Positions 6,478 through 7,558 of a stretch of 7,558 bases of DNA are shown in pieces. This DNA comes from Proteiniphilum sp. (GTDB lineage: Bacteria > Bacteroidota > Bacteroidia > Bacteroidales > Dysgonomonadaceae), in assembly GCA_031284475.1 (NCBI GenBank), contig JAISZV010000330.1, positions 1 to 7,558 of the forward strand, given 5' to 3'. The notes beneath the pieces are model-generated. The model made no database searches, had not been told where the DNA came from, and saw nothing but the letters and a program-made list of their open reading frames with translations. Position numbers and translations under genes: made by a program. Position 1 is the stretch's first letter. Each line of letters starts with the position of its first letter.

Positions 6478-7558
6478 GTGAAGAATTATATACTCCTTAT
6501 ACTGTGGATATTTGCGTTAGGGGCTTGTAATGTGGCCAAAAAGGTGCCGGAGGGAAGTTACCTGCTCAACAAGGCGGAGATAAAATCAGACGTGAAAGGC
6601 GCCGGTTCGTCGGCCCTGAAACCCTACTTGCGGCAAAAACCCAACTCCTCGATGATCTTGCTGGGACGGGTGAAGCTACACATGTATAATCTCTCCAACA
6701 ACAACGCCACATGGATAAACAAACAATTCCTCAAATACGGCGAACCGCCTGCGCTTTACAATGAACAATTGGCCGTTATCTCGGCCCAACAAATCCGCCT
6801 GCACCTGAATAACAAAGGATACCTGAATGCAAAAGTAGATACCTTAGTGGTAAAGAAAAACAAAAAAGCCGATATCACATATAACGTAACCGGCAACGAA
6901 CCCCATCGCATCCGCACATTCAAAGATACCATCCGCTCGGCCGACGCCACCATCTATAATATCCTAAACCTGGATAGGCGGCCCGAATTAATAAAAGAAG
7001 GCGATATTTTTGATCTCTCCGTATTAGAAGAAAGCCGCGAAAGAATGACCACCATATTAAAAAACAGAGGATACTACAACTTCTTAAAAGACGACCTCTA
7101 TTTCATCGCCGACACCACCGTAGGCACAAACCAGGTAGATTTAACGCTTGCCCTGCACAACCCATCCGATACAACCCACCACCGGCAACGCTATATGGGA
7201 AACGTAACCGTGCTCAACGGAGTAGACCCGGCCCTTTTGCAAGACTCAACCCGCCACCCCCCGTTAGATACGCTGGAATACCGGGGAATGAAAATTATAT
7301 CGCAAAAAGATCGTTTCCTGCGCCCGCGGGCTATCTACTACAACACCTTTTTCCGTCCCGGAAGGCTCTACTCCGACCGGCTCGTGGAACGAACCTACGC
7401 CTCCCTAAACGGAATGGGACCCGTAACCCAAACAGCAATCAACCTAACGCCCGTATTCCGAAACGACTCGGCCTACATCGACTCCCAGATTACCCTCTTT
7501 CCGGGAAACCAACACTACACCCAGTTTGGGATCGACGGCACTAACTCCGGCGGCGACC
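6478..7558 (+). CDS. tamL: TamL, lipoprotein TamA-like Omp85 outer-membrane protein (3' truncated by window)
   Basis: TamL is the Bacteroidota form of TamA, a BamA-like outer-membrane protein with POTRA domains and a 16-strand barrel; it also carries a lipid anchor and works with TamB. The first 360 codons are visible. Residues 1-16 form a short hydrophobic signal peptide ending in the lipobox L-G-A-C, with Cys17 the lipidated residue, followed by the family-typical N-V-A-K-K-V-P-E-G-S-Y-L-L. Three POTRA-like units can be outlined at about 24-144 (containing the helix-rich 'QQIRLHLNNKGYLNAKV'), 145-237 (containing 'RERMTTILKNRGYYNF') and 238-345. GIDGTNSGGD at 351-360 matches the start of the first barrel strand, so the barrel lies beyond the window. 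Full proteins have about 750-800 residues. GTG 6478 is chosen because TAA at 6463-6465 closes the frame, no ATG lies between, and a later start would lose the signal peptide. Its coding strand is richer in C than in G, opposite to most of tamB. Confidence 0.9.
   Translation, partial: MKNYILLILWIFALGACNVAKKVPEGSYLLNKAEIKSDVKGAGSSALKPYLRQKPNSSMILLGRVKLHMYNLSNNNATWINKQFLKYGEPPALYNEQLAVISAQQIRLHLNNKGYLNAKVDTLVVKKNKKADITYNVTGNEPHRIRTFKDTIRSADATIYNILNLDRRPELIKEGDIFDLSVLEESRERMTTILKNRGYYNFLKDDLYFIADTTVGTNQVDLTLALHNPSDTTHHRQRYMGNVTVLNGVDPALLQDSTRHPPLDTLEYRGMKIISQKDRFLRPRAIYYNTFFRPGRLYSDRLVERTYASLNGMGPVTQTAINLTPVFRNDSAYIDSQITLFPGNQHYTQFGIDGTNSGGD

Noticed and set aside
1..7558. tRNA or rRNA genes, CRISPR arrays, insertion sequences, transposase genes.
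   Set aside because: I found no cloverleaf-like segment, no regularly spaced repeats and no transposase-like protein in any frame.

Overview
This window most likely comes from a Bacteroidota genome, probably of the order Bacteroidales. The evidence is a TamB-type protein paired with an outer-membrane assembly protein that begins as a lipoprotein (the TamL form, typical of Bacteroidota), two promoter-like sites of the Bacteroidota type (TTTG, about 19 bp, TAnnTTTG), and start codons without clear Shine-Dalgarno sequences. I cannot name the genus. Every gene I can support lies on the + strand.

Region 1 (1-1449) is a tight run of three genes without confident names. The first enters from the left edge: a Pro/Ala-rich linker followed by a C-terminal domain that reads like a divergent GNAT acetyltransferase fold. 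The second, 4 bp later, encodes a 79-residue (or 73-residue) helical protein with a W-N-D-A-A-Y-D-R-F segment. Its spacing recalls the WXG100 turn, with Asp in place of Gly. The third, 23 bp further on, encodes a protein with about seven membrane segments. The spacing suggests co-transcription. Any link to a type VII-like secretion system is a hypothesis only.

Region 2 (1450-1698) is a regulatory gap. It has a promoter-like site (1622-1652) and an 8-bp perfect inverted repeat (1638-1645 / 1667-1674) that straddles the -7 box and the probable transcription start, so it resembles an operator.

Region 3 (1699-6168) is tamB, 1489 codons starting with TTG: one N-terminal membrane anchor, a long beta-rich body and a C-terminal TamB/DUF490 domain. 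Region 4 (6169-6477) is a 309-bp gap. It holds small hairpins, the best promoter match in the window (6328-6358) and a probable structured leader built on a 10-bp perfect inverted repeat (6366-6375 / 6428-6437). Region 5 (6478-7558) is the 5' part of tamL, starting with GTG. It encodes a lipoprotein signal peptide, about three POTRA domains and the first residues of the beta-barrel, cut by the window end.

TamB would span the periplasm from an inner-membrane anchor, and TamL would be its Omp85-family partner in the outer membrane. Together they would serve outer-membrane protein assembly and/or lipid transport. The order (tamB first), the separate promoters and the non-ATG starts of both genes suggest that the two are expressed under separate and restrained control.
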